A stretch of DNA of 64,000 nucleotides, taken from positions 4,796,955 to 4,860,954 of the forward strand of contig NZ_AP019777.1 of NCBI RefSeq assembly GCF_019669905.1, written 5' to 3'. The notes below the pieces were generated by a model. It was not told where the DNA came from, ran no database searches, and saw nothing but the letters and a program-made list of their open reading frames with translations. Each line of letters starts with the position of its first letter. Position 1 is the stretch's first letter. This DNA is from Methylomonas koyamae. Its GTDB lineage: Bacteria > Pseudomonadota > Gammaproteobacteria > Methylococcales > Methylomonadaceae. Shown one piece after another: positions 47,603 through 56,920 of this stretch. A program made the position numbers and the translations under genes.

Positions 47603-48781
47603 TCAATTCTCGCCTAAGTTTGCAGGGGATCCGGCGAGTCGTTGGTAACCGCTCTTGATGGCCTGCGCCAGTTCGTGCACCGCCATTGCGTAATGCGTAC
47701 TGTGGTTATAGCGGGTAATCACGTAGAAATTCGGATGGCCCAGCAAATATTCGTCGTTGCTTTGATGCCGGAGCAACACCAGCCGCAGCGGATAATCGCA
47801 GCCGCAATGGCCGGCCGGTTCGATACCGGCTTGGGCCAACGTGCCGAGCGGATATTCGTGGTCGATACCCGGTTCCAGGCTATCGATGCCGCTATAGCTG
47901 CCCCGGGTCCGGCTCACCACCGGTTGGCCGTCGCGCCAGCCGTGCTGGGCAAAATAATTGGCGACGCTGCCGATCGCATCCTCCGGATTCCATAAATCGC
48001 GGCGACCGTCGCCGTTGAAATCCACGGCCCACTGCAAAAAGCTGCTGGGCATGAACTGGCCCAACCCCATCGCTCCGGCGAATGAGCCGACCGGTTTGCC
48101 GGGATCGATACCTTCGCTACGCGCCATCAGTAAGAAGCTCTCCAGCTCGCTTCGGAAAAATTCGCAGCGGCGTTGGTAATCGAAACCCAATGTGGTCAGC
48201 GCATCGATCACCCGGTGGTTGCCGACGAAGCCGCCGAAAGTGGTTTCCACTGCCATGATGCCGAGAATGTACTCGGCCGGAACGCCGTATTGCTGGCTGG
48301 CGCGCTGCAAGGCGGCCTGGTGTGTGCGCCAGAACGCTACGCCGCCATCAATATGCCGGGTATCCAGAAACTGGGAACGGTAGCGGGTCCAGCCGCCTTT
48401 ACTCGGTTTGCCTTTCAAACCTTGGTCGGATTTGGCCAGATAATCCAGCGTCCATTGCTTGCGCTTGGCTTGCGAGAACAAACCGTTCAAATATTCCCTA
48501 TCGAAACCGTGCTTTTGCACCATCTGCTCGATAAATTGCGTCAGCGCCGGATAGCCGGCGTAATCGCCGCTGACCGCGCCGGCGCGGTAGCCGCCGACGC
48601 TGGCAAAAGGTCTCAGGTCGGGTCGGATATGGGCGGATTGGCTGGGCGGATTGGGTTTGACCGCTGCCGAGGCCCGCGGTTGGTTACGCGGCGGCTCGGA
48701 GGCGCAGCCGACCAGTGCCGCGGCCAACGCCGCGGCAGCGGCAAATTTGAATATCGGGCTAACAGAGATTAAGTGTGGCAA
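47603..48781 (-). CDS. mltB: Membrane-bound lytic murein transglycosylase B family
   Basis: This 392-residue lipoprotein has a signal peptide ending in ALVGC (lipobox). The catalytic Glu is in IMAVETTFGGFVGNHRVIDAL, and GAMGLGQFMPSSFLQWAVDFNGDGRRDLW is the MltB-type domain. It cleaves peptidoglycan glycan strands to 1,6-anhydro products in the periplasm. It is 17 bp downstream of pilU on the same strand, so pilus-related wall remodelling is possible. The C-terminus runs to within 165 bp of the integrase relic and seems complete. Confidence 0.92.
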   Translation of the reverse strand: MPHLISVSPIFKFAAAAALAAALVGCASEPPRNQPRASAAVKPNPPSQSAHIRPDLRPFASVGGYRAGAVSGDYAGYPALTQFIEQMVQKHGFDREYLNGLFSQAKRKQWTLDYLAKSDQGLKGKPSKGGWTRYRSQFLDTRHIDGGVAFWRTHQAALQRASQQYGVPAEYILGIMAVETTFGGFVGNHRVIDALTTLGFDYQRRCEFFRSELESFLLMARSEGIDPGKPVGSFAGAMGLGQFMPSSFLQWAVDFNGDGRRDLWNPEDAIGSVANYFAQHGWRDGQPVVSRTRGSYSGIDSLEPGIDHEYPLGTLAQAGIEPAGHCGCDYPLRLVLLRHQSNDEYLLGHPNFYVITRYNHSTHYAMAVHELAQAIKSGYQRLAGSPANLGEN

Positions 48782-48798
48782 AAGGGCTGAATCCGGGT

Positions 48799-49932
48799 TT
48801 ATTTATAAAGGCTGCCTCCGTCTTCGTCGTTCTCGGCCAGCGACATGCCGGCGGTTTCGAAATTGACGTTCTCGGCCCCCAGTTTGATCATCAGGCGGAC
48901 TTCGTTGCGGGAGTCGGCAGCGTGTAGAGCATCTTCGTAACTAATTTTACCGGCTGTGTACAGATCGTAAAGCGCCTGGTCGAAAGTCTGCATGCCATGC
49001 TCGCGCGAGTTTTTCATCAGCTCCTTCAATTTATGCACTTCGCCTTTGCGCACCAGGTCGGCGACCAACGGCGTATTCAACAGAATTTCGATGGCCGGAT
49101 AGCGGCCCTTGCCGTCGGCGCGTTGGATCAATTGTTGGGCGACGATCCCGCGCAGATTCAGCGACAAATCCATGAACAACTGGCTGTGCATGTCTTCGGG
49201 GAAGAAATGTAAAATCCGGTCCAGCGCCTGGTTGGCGTTGTTGGCGTGCAGCGTGCAGACGCAGAGATGGCCGGTCTCGGCGAAGGTAATCGCGTGTTGC
49301 ATCGTCTCGCGGGTGCGAACCTCGCCGATCAGAATCACGTCCGGGGCCTGGCGCAGGGTGTTTTTCAAAGCCACTTCGAACGATTCGGTATCCAGCCCCA
49401 CTTCGCGCTGGGTAATGATGCAGCCCTGGTGCGGATGGATGAACTCGATCGGATCTTCGATGGAAATGATGTGGCCGCTGCTGTTTTCGTTGCGGTGGCG
49501 AATCAAGGCCGCCAACGAGGTCGATTTACCGGTACCGGTCGCGCCGACGAACATCACCAGGCCGCGCTTGTGCATGATCAATTCTTTCAACACCGGCGGC
49601 AGATGCAATTCTTCCGCGCTTGGAATCGTGGTTTCGATCCGGCGCAACACCATGCCGGCGGAATCGCGCTGGGTGAAGGCGCTGACCCGGAAGCGGCCGA
49701 GCTTATGTGCGCTCAACGCAAATTGGCATTCCTTGGTGTTTTCGAATTCGTCGCGCTGGCGCTGCGACATGATGCCGAGTACCAGTTTCATGGTTTGGTC
49801 GCTGGTCAGCGGCGTCTTCGAGACTTCGACGACTTTGCCGTTGACTTTCATCGACGGCGGCCGGCCGGCGGTGATGAACAAGTCCGAAGCCCGTTTTTCC
49901 ACCATCAATGCCAATAGCGCGTTAAAGTCCAT
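48799..49932 (-). CDS. pilU: Type IV pilus retraction ATPase PilU
   Basis: This 377-residue PilT-family ATPase starts MDFNALLALMVEKRASDLFIT. Walker A is GATGTGKSTSL, the Asp box is IISIEDPIEFIHPHQ and Walker B is VILIGEVRTRETM. It has an extended C-terminal tail (LAENDEDGGSLYK) of the PilU type. PilU works with PilT to drive pilus retraction. It follows pilT after 16 bp on the same strand. Confidence 0.95.
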   Translation of the reverse strand: MDFNALLALMVEKRASDLFITAGRPPSMKVNGKVVEVSKTPLTSDQTMKLVLGIMSQRQRDEFENTKECQFALSAHKLGRFRVSAFTQRDSAGMVLRRIETTIPSAEELHLPPVLKELIMHKRGLVMFVGATGTGKSTSLAALIRHRNENSSGHIISIEDPIEFIHPHQGCIITQREVGLDTESFEVALKNTLRQAPDVILIGEVRTRETMQHAITFAETGHLCVCTLHANNANQALDRILHFFPEDMHSQLFMDLSLNLRGIVAQQLIQRADGKGRYPAIEILLNTPLVADLVRKGEVHKLKELMKNSREHGMQTFDQALYDLYTAGKISYEDALHAADSRNEVRLMIKLGAENVNFETAGMSLAENDEDGGSLYK

Positions 49933-49948
49933 CGGTCCTCCTCGCCAA

Positions 49949-50986
49949 TTAGCGGAACATGTCTTTATTGACGGCTCGGGTCATCGCCGCTTTGGCGGTA
50001 ATCAGGCCCTTGTCGACCAACTCTTTTAAATTTTGGTCCAGCGTCTGCATGCCGTCCTTGCGCCCGGTTTGAATCGCCGAATACATCTGCGCCACCTTAG
50101 CTTCGCGGATCAGGTTGCGGATCGCCGGGGTACCGACCATGATCTCGTGCGCAGCGATCCGGCCGCCGCCCACTTTCTTCAACAGCGTTTGCGATATAAC
50201 CGCTTGCAACGATTCCGATAGCATGGCGCGGATCATGTCTTTCTCGGCCGCCGGGAACACGTCGATAATCCGGTCTATGGTCTTGGCGGCGGAGGTGGTG
50301 TGCAGGGTGCCGAACACCAAGTGGCCGGTTTCGGCCGCGGTCAGCGCCAAACGAATGGTTTCCAGGTCGCGCATCTCGCCGACCAGGATGATGTCGGGGT
50401 CTTCCCGCAACGCGGAGCGCAACGCTTCGTTGAAACCCAAGGTATCGCGGTGCACCTCGCGCTGGTTGATTAGCGACTTCTGGCTTTCGTGGACGAACTC
50501 GATCGGGTCTTCGACGGTCAGGATGTGGGCATAATCGTTATTGTTGATATGGTTGATCATCGCCGCCAACGTGGTCGATTTACCGGAACCGGTCGGTCCG
50601 GTCACCAGGATCAAGCCGCGCGGTTTGGTACACAATTCCTGGAAAAACTTGGGTGCATCCAGCTCTTCCAAGGTCAGGACTTTCGACGGAATGGTGCGGA
50701 ATACCGCGCCGGCGCCGCGGTCCTGGTTGAAGGCGTTGACCCGGAACCGGGCCACGCCGGGCAAGGCGAAGGAAAAGTCGGTTTCCAGAAACTCCTCGTA
50801 ATCGCGGCGCTGTTTGTCGTTCATGATGTCGTAAATCAGCGCATGCACTTCCTTATGGTTCAGCGCCGGGATGTTGATCCGGCGAATATCGCCGTCCACC
50901 CGTATCATCGGCGGCAAACCGGCGGAAAGGTGCAAGTCGGAGGCTTTATTCTTGACGGAAAACGTCAGCAGTTCGGCGATATCCAT
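49949..50986 (-). CDS. pilT: Type IV pilus retraction ATPase PilT
   Basis: The start MDIAELLTFSVKNKASDLHLSAG gives 345 residues, the usual PilT length. The 15-residue upstream extension is discarded. Walker A is GPTGSGKSTTL, the Asp box is ILTVEDPIEFVH, Walker B is IILVGEMRDLETIRLAL, and the AIRNLIRE motif of PilT is present. The hexamer at the pilus base depolymerises the pilin fibre. It is in a pilT-pilU-mltB transcript. Confidence 0.97.
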   Translation of the reverse strand: MDIAELLTFSVKNKASDLHLSAGLPPMIRVDGDIRRINIPALNHKEVHALIYDIMNDKQRRDYEEFLETDFSFALPGVARFRVNAFNQDRGAGAVFRTIPSKVLTLEELDAPKFFQELCTKPRGLILVTGPTGSGKSTTLAAMINHINNNDYAHILTVEDPIEFVHESQKSLINQREVHRDTLGFNEALRSALREDPDIILVGEMRDLETIRLALTAAETGHLVFGTLHTTSAAKTIDRIIDVFPAAEKDMIRAMLSESLQAVISQTLLKKVGGGRIAAHEIMVGTPAIRNLIREAKVAQMYSAIQTGRKDGMQTLDQNLKELVDKGLITAKAAMTRAVNKDMFR

Positions 50987-51158
50987 GGTCGATTCCCAAC
51001 GGTGTAAATGTCGTTGCCAAGGATAGTACACAAATGGAAACAGGCGGCCGCCCGGGCCGCATTTTTCCGCCGCTTAGTCGGCTGTTCGGGCTTTTTAACC
51101 GGTATGGCATCGCCGGCCGGCGCCGCAGCGGCAATGGCGGCCGCGCTGCCGGTTCGCC

Positions 51159-52181
51159 TTACAAACCGTCCAAAATGCTTTTTTTCTTCTCGGCGTAGTC
51201 TTCGGCGGTGATCAATTCGGCTTCGAACAGTTTTTTCAGTTGCGCCAGTTTTTCCATCGGATCGGCGGATGCAGCCTGGGTGGGTGCGGCCGGCGCCGCG
51301 GCGGGTTGGTTCATCGCTTGCGCCATGGTTTGGCCGAAACTGATGCCGGCGCCCAAGCCCATACCCATGCCCGCGCCGCCGCCTTCGTTGCGGGCGGCTT
51401 CGCGCATCGCCTCCAATTGCTGGATGCGGGCGTAGTCCAGACCGACTTCCTTGGCGGCCTGGGCCTCGGCGGTCATATCGGCGATGCGATTGACGCGTTT
51501 CAAGGTTTCTTCGTCGAAGTCGGTGCCTTCGATCCGAAAATCGGTGAGGGCGAAGCCGAGCTCGGCGAACTGCGGCAACAACTTTTGCATCACGCCGGCG
51601 GCGATTTCCTCGCGGTTGGTGTCGATGTCCAGATAGCCGAAACGGCTGGTGGCCAGAAAATCGGCCAGCGGCTGGCTGAGGCGGGCGACGATGACGCTAC
51701 GCAACTGCTCGGTGGTAAACAGGTTTTGTTCGCCGACCACGTTGACGAAAAACTGGGCGGGTTCGGCCAGGCGGTAGCTGTAATTGCCGTAAGCGCGCAG
51801 CCCAACCGGAAATTTGTAGGTCGGGTCCAGGTACTTGATCTGCGAGCTGGTGCCCCACTTCTGGTCCAGAATCACGGTCTTGCGGTAGAAATAGATGCCG
51901 ACCTTGTACTGGCTTTCGAAGAATTGCATGAAGCTGGCAATCGTGGTCCAGAACGGGATGTTGTCGGTTTGCAGATTGTAGGAACCTTCGCTGTCGAACA
52001 CCGCCTGCACCTTACCGCGGTAGACGAAAATACAACCCTGGCCGGGGCCGACGATTAGCGTCGAGGCGTTTTTGATTTCGTCGCCGTTGTCGGTCCATTG
52101 TTCGAACAAGGCGTTCGGTGCCGGATTTTGCCATTCGATGACCGAACGCAATTGGCGTTGCAAACCGTCGAAAAGTCCCAT
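51159..52181 (-). CDS. SPFH-domain protein with C-terminal SHOCT motif
   Basis: Starting at MGLFDGLQRQLRSVIEWQN after a GGAGAG site, the 340-residue product matches the YdjI/virion-core-like SPFH family. The SPFH core includes GYLDIDTNREEIAAGV and FRIEGTDFDEETLKRVNRIA. A Gly/Met/Ala-rich linker (about residues 265-300) follows. The end DPMEKLAQLKKLFEAELITAEDYAEKKKSIL is a SHOCT oligomerisation motif. It probably assembles at or near the membrane as a scaffold. Upstream in-frame codons to 52274 are not conserved-looking. Confidence 0.85.
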   Translation of the reverse strand: MGLFDGLQRQLRSVIEWQNPAPNALFEQWTDNGDEIKNASTLIVGPGQGCIFVYRGKVQAVFDSEGSYNLQTDNIPFWTTIASFMQFFESQYKVGIYFYRKTVILDQKWGTSSQIKYLDPTYKFPVGLRAYGNYSYRLAEPAQFFVNVVGEQNLFTTEQLRSVIVARLSQPLADFLATSRFGYLDIDTNREEIAAGVMQKLLPQFAELGFALTDFRIEGTDFDEETLKRVNRIADMTAEAQAAKEVGLDYARIQQLEAMREAARNEGGGAGMGMGLGAGISFGQTMAQAMNQPAAAPAAPTQAASADPMEKLAQLKKLFEAELITAEDYAEKKKSILDGL

Positions 52182-52379
52182 GCGTCTCTCCTGTGGATTT
52201 TGAATTGGGTGTTCGCTTGGCGCGCCCGCCGCGTGCGCATCGGCAGGCCGATGCTTAACCACGCCGTTCGGCAAAACGACTAGACTTAGCTGCAGAACGG
52301 GTTTGCCCGCCCCGCGCAGTCGACGTTATTCGGCGCACCGGTCGGCAAGCCAGAGTATAGATCAAGCTGGAACAAGCCT

Positions 52380-53003
52380 ATGAAACAGTATTTGGCGCCG
52401 GCCTACCAAAGCCGGTTGTGGGACGCGATCCAAAACTTGGAAAACGGCTCGCAGGCCGAAGCGGTGGTGGTATTTCGCGCCCGCTCCGCCGACTATAACT
52501 CGGTACCGTTGCTGTGGGGCTTGGCGGCGGCTTGGTTGAGTTTCACCGTAATGATGTACGCGCCGGTTTATTTCGAAAACTGGTTGATTTATTACGCGCC
52601 GCTACTGGCGTTTGCCGCGGCCGCCGGCTGCGGCTCGCTGCCGGCGGCCAAGCGCTGCAGCGTGCGCCGGCCAGTGCGCGACAAGTGCGTCGAAATCATG
52701 GCCAGGGCCATTTTCCAAAAAGGCGGGATTCAGCATACCAAGGACAAAACCGGCTTCCTGGTGTATTGCTCGTTGCTGGAACGGCGGGTGTTTCTGCTGG
52801 CCGACCGCGGTTTGCAGTTGGCGGTGCCGCAGGAGGTATGGCAGGAGTTGCAAAGCGAGTTCGACGGCATATTCGGCGACAGCCAACCGGAACAAAGCCT
52901 GCTGCGGGCGCTGGAAAAAACGGCCGCGGCATTCGCCCGCTACTTGCCGGTGCAAGACGGCGACATCAACGAACTGCCGGACCGGCTGGATATCGACTTA
53001 TGA
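52380..53003 (+). CDS. TPM-domain membrane protein
   Basis: This 207-residue protein begins MKQYLAPAYQSRLWDAIQNLE. The N-terminal AEAVVVFRARSADY is the TPM-type strand-helix core, followed by two membrane helices (LLWGLAAAWLSFTVMMYAPV and LIYYAPLLAFAAAAGCGSL). The domain then resumes with FLVYCSLLERRVFLLADRGL. TPM proteins are associated with envelope maintenance. The stop overlaps the next gene's start (ATGA), so the two act together. Confidence 0.75.
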   Translation: MKQYLAPAYQSRLWDAIQNLENGSQAEAVVVFRARSADYNSVPLLWGLAAAWLSFTVMMYAPVYFENWLIYYAPLLAFAAAAGCGSLPAAKRCSVRRPVRDKCVEIMARAIFQKGGIQHTKDKTGFLVYCSLLERRVFLLADRGLQLAVPQEVWQELQSEFDGIFGDSQPEQSLLRALEKTAAAFARYLPVQDGDINELPDRLDIDL

Positions 53004-54508
53004 AAAAGCTGCTCTTGATCCTGGCGCTGGCCGGCCTGGCCGTTTCCCAACCTTTGCCGGCCCGGCCCGGCGGCGGCCACTCCAGCAGTTCCCACAGTTC
53101 GCATAGCTCGTCGAGTTCGAGTTTTTCCCATTCCGGCTCCAGTTGGAGCACGCACGACAGCTCGAGCGGCGCGTCGGGCAGCGCCCACCCGATGTCGTCT
53201 TTAGAAGCTTTGATCCTGTTCATCGTCATCGTCGCGATCATTATCATCGTGATCCGCAGTCAGGCCGGCGCACGCAGCGTCGTGACGGCACCACCGGCCC
53301 AATACCGCGCGCAACGCCAGCAAAGCATTACCGAACAAATCGCGGCTTTGAAACAGTTAGACGCCAACTTCTCCGCCGTGGTGTTTTTGGATTTTGCTCA
53401 TTCGCTGTACTGCAAGTTCTACGAATATTCCACCAAGCCCGAATTCAGCTACCTGTCGCCGTTCTTGAGCACCGAGTTGCAAGGGCATTTCGAACGTTCG
53501 CAGCCCTGGACCGTCAGCGAAATCGTCGTCAATAGCCTGCGCTGGTTGGAGGTCGGCACGTCCGGCAGCGATAGCGATACCATCACCGTAGAAATCGACG
53601 CCAATTACACGCTGGATTTGCAGGGCCGGCGTTCGCGTTATGCCGTGGTCGAGCGCTGGCAATTTTACCGGCGCAAAGGCTTGCTGTCGGCGGAGCCGGA
53701 AAAAATGCAAAGCGTGAGCTGTCCCCAATGCGGCGGACCGGCGCATTTCACCGACGCCGGCGTCTGCGGTTATTGCGGTGCCAGCGTGCAAAAAGGCGGC
53801 GCACAATGGTGTTTGGGCAAACGCGTCGTGGTCAGTACCCGCGCCGTGCCGGCGGTGGAAGGGCTGGCGGCTTACGCCGAAGAACAGGGCACCCAAGCCG
53901 TCACGGTCAAGCAAGCGGATTTGATCGAACAGATGAACCGCTGGCAGCAGCGCTACGGCATCGCCGAGTGGCAGCAATTCTGGGCGCCGTTCGAGAACGA
54001 CGTGGTGCGCAATTATTTCGCGGCGATATACGGCCACTGGAGCCGGCGCGACTGGCAGGCGGCGCGGCATCTGTTATCGGACCGGCTTTACGAAACCAAT
54101 GCCTTTTGGCAGAAAATGTACGTCGAACGCGGCTGGTTCAACCGTCTGGATAATCTGCGCGTCGAGCAAATCGTGCTGGCAAAAATCGACAGCGATAAAT
54201 TTTACGAGGCCATCACGGTACGCATTTTCGCCGCCTGCAACGACTACACCGAAGACGCTGGCGGCAAGATCGTCGGCGGCTCGAAAACATCGCTCAGGCG
54301 CTTTTCCGAATACTGGACCTTCGTCCGCCGCAGCGGCGCCCAACGCCATGACAAGCCCTACAGCCTGAGCCAATGCCCCAGTTGCGGCGCACCGGCCGAC
54401 AACATGGGCCAAAGCGGCGAGTGCGGTTATTGCGGCAGCAAGATCAGCACCGGCCAATTTTCCTGGGTCTTGTTTCTGATCGAACAGGACGAGGTGTATT
54501 GCGGCTGA
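53000..54508 (+). CDS. Tim44-like membrane protein with two zinc ribbons
   Basis: This 502-residue protein has a signal-like start (MKKLLLILALAGLAVSQPLPA), a Gly/Ser/His-rich low-complexity stretch and one membrane helix (ALILFIVIVAIIIIVIRS). Two Tim44/DUF-like alpha-beta domains follow, each ending in a four-cysteine ribbon: CPQCGGPAHF...CGYCG near residue 240 and CPSCGAPAD...CGYCG near 465. The repeated domain-plus-ribbon layout suggests an internal duplication. It is translationally coupled to the TPM gene. A role in membrane-protein assembly is speculative. Confidence 0.72.
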   Translation: MKKLLLILALAGLAVSQPLPARPGGGHSSSSHSSHSSSSSSFSHSGSSWSTHDSSSGASGSAHPMSSLEALILFIVIVAIIIIVIRSQAGARSVVTAPPAQYRAQRQQSITEQIAALKQLDANFSAVVFLDFAHSLYCKFYEYSTKPEFSYLSPFLSTELQGHFERSQPWTVSEIVVNSLRWLEVGTSGSDSDTITVEIDANYTLDLQGRRSRYAVVERWQFYRRKGLLSAEPEKMQSVSCPQCGGPAHFTDAGVCGYCGASVQKGGAQWCLGKRVVVSTRAVPAVEGLAAYAEEQGTQAVTVKQADLIEQMNRWQQRYGIAEWQQFWAPFENDVVRNYFAAIYGHWSRRDWQAARHLLSDRLYETNAFWQKMYVERGWFNRLDNLRVEQIVLAKIDSDKFYEAITVRIFAACNDYTEDAGGKIVGGSKTSLRRFSEYWTFVRRSGAQRHDKPYSLSQCPSCGAPADNMGQSGECGYCGSKISTGQFSWVLFLIEQDEVYCG

Positions 54509-54657
54509 GCTGGATGCCGCTCAAGTTGGCAAATTGCCGATCTTCGCTATATCCGCCAATCCAGCATCGGCAGCTCGGAGACTGTCGGGCCTGAAACGCT
54601 CAGCAGGACACAGTCCCAGCCCCAATTCCGCGCGTAAGGCATCGAGGCCGGCCCGAT

Positions 54658-55011
54658 TCATTGCGGCAAACCCTCCAATTCGATCAACGGCCGGACTTCG
54701 ACGGTACCCTTGCGCGCCATCGGGATGCGTTCCGCGGCGGCCAAGGCTTGGTCCAGGTCGGGAACGTCGATCAGGTAATAGCCGCCGAGTTGTTCGCGGG
54801 TTTCTGCGAACGGGCCGTCCGTGACCAGACGCTTACCGTCCCGCACTCGCACGCTGGTCGCCAGCGCGGTAGGTTGCAGCGGGCTGGCGGCGACGAATTG
54901 GCCTTTCGCCGCCAAATCCTGTGCCAGTTGCCGCGATTCGTCGTAACAGGCTTGGCGTTCGGCTTCGGCCAGGTTTTGTTCTTGGAAATAGATCAGCAAC
55001 AGGTATTTCAT
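54658..55011 (-). CDS. YciI-family (DGPF domain) protein
   Basis: The start MKYLLLIYFQEQNLAEAE gives 117 residues with the VTDGPFAETREQLGGYYLID block that defines DGPF/YciI-like proteins. Its role is unknown in general; related proteins sit beside ECF sigma factors or VOC genes. It overlaps the upstream SRPBCC gene by four bases. In-frame upstream codons read through the neighbour and are not used. Confidence 0.88.
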   Translation of the reverse strand: MKYLLLIYFQEQNLAEAERQACYDESRQLAQDLAAKGQFVAASPLQPTALATSVRVRDGKRLVTDGPFAETREQLGGYYLIDVPDLDQALAAAERIPMARKGTVEVRPLIELEGLPQ

Positions 55012-55517
55012 AACGGCGTCTCCCGGCCTTGCAGATAAGCCAGCATTTGTTCCAGCGCCTTGCCCCAGCCAGCCTCGAAGCCCATCGCCGCGTGTTGCTC
55101 GCGGCCGGCCGGGTCGGCGTGCAGTACGGTGGCTCGATACCAGGTGCCTTGCGGGTGCTCGCTCAGTTCGATGATGCCGGTCATCGCAAACCCGCCGCAA
55201 GGCGCCGCATCAGCGGAACCGAACTGCTTGGGCCGAAAGCCCGGTAATAGCGCGTTGGTCCAGACCAGGCGCCGGTTTTCGACGATTTCCAGGTAGCAGC
55301 CGACATTGGGAAATTCGGCGCCTTCCGGCGAACGCATCGTGGTCAGAAAGGCGCCGCCGGGTCTCAAGTCGATTTCGCAGACTACGGTCTGCCACGGCAG
55401 CGGGCAAAACCACGGCATCAGGTGTTTCGGCACGGTCCAGGCCTGCCAGATTTGCGCTTTGGGCAGGTCGACGCTGCGTTCGAATACCAGGTCGAGTTGC
55501 GGATTGAATACAGCCAT
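55008..55517 (-). CDS. SRPBCC (AHSA1-like) domain protein
   Basis: The start MAVFNPQLDLVFERSVDLPKA, after a GGAGACACC-type site, gives 169 residues. The START/Bet-v1-like pattern is clear: FERSVDLPKAQIWQAWTVP, then GGAFLTTMRSPEG, then GWGKALEQMLAYL at the end. Such proteins bind small hydrophobic ligands in a deep pocket, with no known reaction here. It is flanked on the same strand by YciI- and VOC-type genes. Confidence 0.87.
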   Translation of the reverse strand: MAVFNPQLDLVFERSVDLPKAQIWQAWTVPKHLMPWFCPLPWQTVVCEIDLRPGGAFLTTMRSPEGAEFPNVGCYLEIVENRRLVWTNALLPGFRPKQFGSADAAPCGGFAMTGIIELSEHPQGTWYRATVLHADPAGREQHAAMGFEAGWGKALEQMLAYLQGRETPL

Positions 55518-55539
55518 TGGGTGTCTCCTAAAAATAATG

Positions 55540-56013
55540 TCAGGCCGCGGCGGCGGCTCGTTCCAGTGCGGCGATGTCGATCTTGGCCATTGGCAGCATC
55601 GCTTGCATCGCTCTCGCGGCCTTGGCCGGATAGGGGTCGCCGAGCAGGCGGCCCAGGGCGGTCGGTACGACTTGCCAAGGCACGCGGAAGCGGTCGGCCA
55701 GCCAGCCGCATTGGTTCGGTCGGCCACCCTCGGACAGTTTGTCCCAGTAGTAGTCCACTTCGTCCTGGGTATCGCAGTTGACGACAAACGATATTGCCTG
55801 ATTGAAACCGAATGCCGGGCCGCCGTTCAACGCGACGAACTCCTGGCCGTTCAGCACAAACCCGGCCGTCATCAGCGTGCCTTCCGGCAGCGGCGCTCCG
55901 GCCGGGTAACGGCTGAGGTTCAGCACTTTGCCGTCTTCGAATACCGACAGGTAGAAATTCATGGCTTGTTCGGCCTGGTCGTTAAACCACAGAAACGGCG
56001 TGATTTTTGCCAT
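55540..56013 (-). CDS. VOC-superfamily protein, PhnB/3-demethylubiquinone-like
   Basis: The start MAKITPFLWFNDQAEQAM gives 157 residues. FLWFNDQAEQAMNFYLSVF, then VALNGGPAFGFNQAISF and DYYWDKLSEGG are typical of the PhnB-like group of vicinal-oxygen-chelate proteins. The function of this group is unassigned. It precedes the SRPBCC gene by 22 bp, so the set is probably co-transcribed. Confidence 0.87.
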   Translation of the reverse strand: MAKITPFLWFNDQAEQAMNFYLSVFEDGKVLNLSRYPAGAPLPEGTLMTAGFVLNGQEFVALNGGPAFGFNQAISFVVNCDTQDEVDYYWDKLSEGGRPNQCGWLADRFRVPWQVVPTALGRLLGDPYPAKAARAMQAMLPMAKIDIAALERAAAAA

Positions 56014-56020
56014 CGCCGCG

Positions 56021-56503
56021 TCACGCGCAGTCGCCGCCGGCGGCGAGCAGCGCATCCATCTTCGCTTGAAATTCGCTGCCGTCGACATCGGCAATATGGG
56101 TCGCCAACATCCATTGGTGGCCGAACGGGTCGCTAACGACGCCCATCCGGTCGCCCCAGAATTGGTCGGCTGGTTCCATCACCGGCGTAGCGCCGGCCGC
56201 GACGGCTTGAGCGAAGCCGGTATCGACGTCGTTCAGGTACATGTGCAGTTTCACCGGCGTGCCGCCCAGTTTGCTAGGCGACGCCGAGCCGGCATTCGGG
56301 TATGCGTCGGAAATCATGAAATGCGATACGCCGATCGTGAATTCGGCGTGGCCGATTTTGCCGCCCGGCATAAGCAGGCGCATGGTTTCGATGGCGCCGA
56401 ACGCCTGTCGGTAAAACGCCAATGCGGCCGTCGCGTCGTCGACGGTCAGATAAGGGGTGACGCTTTGGTAGCCTTCGGGGATCGGTTTGACGGGTGTATT
56501 CAT
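56021..56503 (-). CDS. VOC-family glyoxalase-like protein
   Basis: This 160-residue protein starts MNTPVKPIPEGYQSVTPYL. It has the VOC pairing of YLTVDDATAALAFYRQAFG with a later DRMGVVSDPFGHQWMLATH, and His/Glu candidates for metal binding (GHAEF, GHQW). It resembles the YnfA/PhnB-like glyoxalase group. It is the first gene of a four-gene minus-strand cluster (VOC, VOC, SRPBCC, YciI). Confidence 0.87.
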   Translation of the reverse strand: MNTPVKPIPEGYQSVTPYLTVDDATAALAFYRQAFGAIETMRLLMPGGKIGHAEFTIGVSHFMISDAYPNAGSASPSKLGGTPVKLHMYLNDVDTGFAQAVAAGATPVMEPADQFWGDRMGVVSDPFGHQWMLATHIADVDGSEFQAKMDALLAAGGDCA

Positions 56504-56920
56504 CGCGGTGCTCCGGTGAGGTGAAAATTAAAAGGTACGCCGCCTAGTCGAACGGCATACCTCCAAATCGACAACCCAGCATTTTTTTTTCGGCTGTCCG
56601 CCAACCCGGCCGAAACTCAGGTAGTTGCGGCCGTATCCCGCTAATGCCATTCCTATGCCCGCAGGCCGCCAAATAGCCGATAACCGGGGACTGTCAACCG
56701 AGCCCGGACGCATTCGGCAAATAAATCCGTTTGCCATAACAAAGGCTCCGTTCCGCATAAAACCGCGCCAAGTTAAACCGATAAGATAGCCAGCGGCCCA
56801 CCCAGCGGAAATCGCCTAGTAACGCCATGATTTTATTGCGATTAGCGCCAGGCGGCATCCGGCGGGACCCGCCGGCGTCTACTCCGGACATAACTAAAAC
56901 CCAATCGACAAGGACTCCTT
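56504..56920. other. Intergenic stretch upstream of VOC and amidohydrolase genes
   Basis: The 417 bp between divergent genes show no convincing reading frame, RNA gene or repeat. A ribosome site (AAGGACTCCTT) precedes the amidohydrolase ATG. Confidence 0.5.

Noticed and set aside
47442..47648. Plus-strand 68-codon frame across the integrase relic and mltB end
   Set aside because: It overlaps the 3' end of mltB and has no ribosome site or recognisable domain. Part of it is decayed integrase sequence.
53085..53140. Ser/His-rich stretch in the Tim44-like gene as a repeat element
   Set aside because: It is in-frame low-complexity coding sequence, not a mobile or regulatory repeat.
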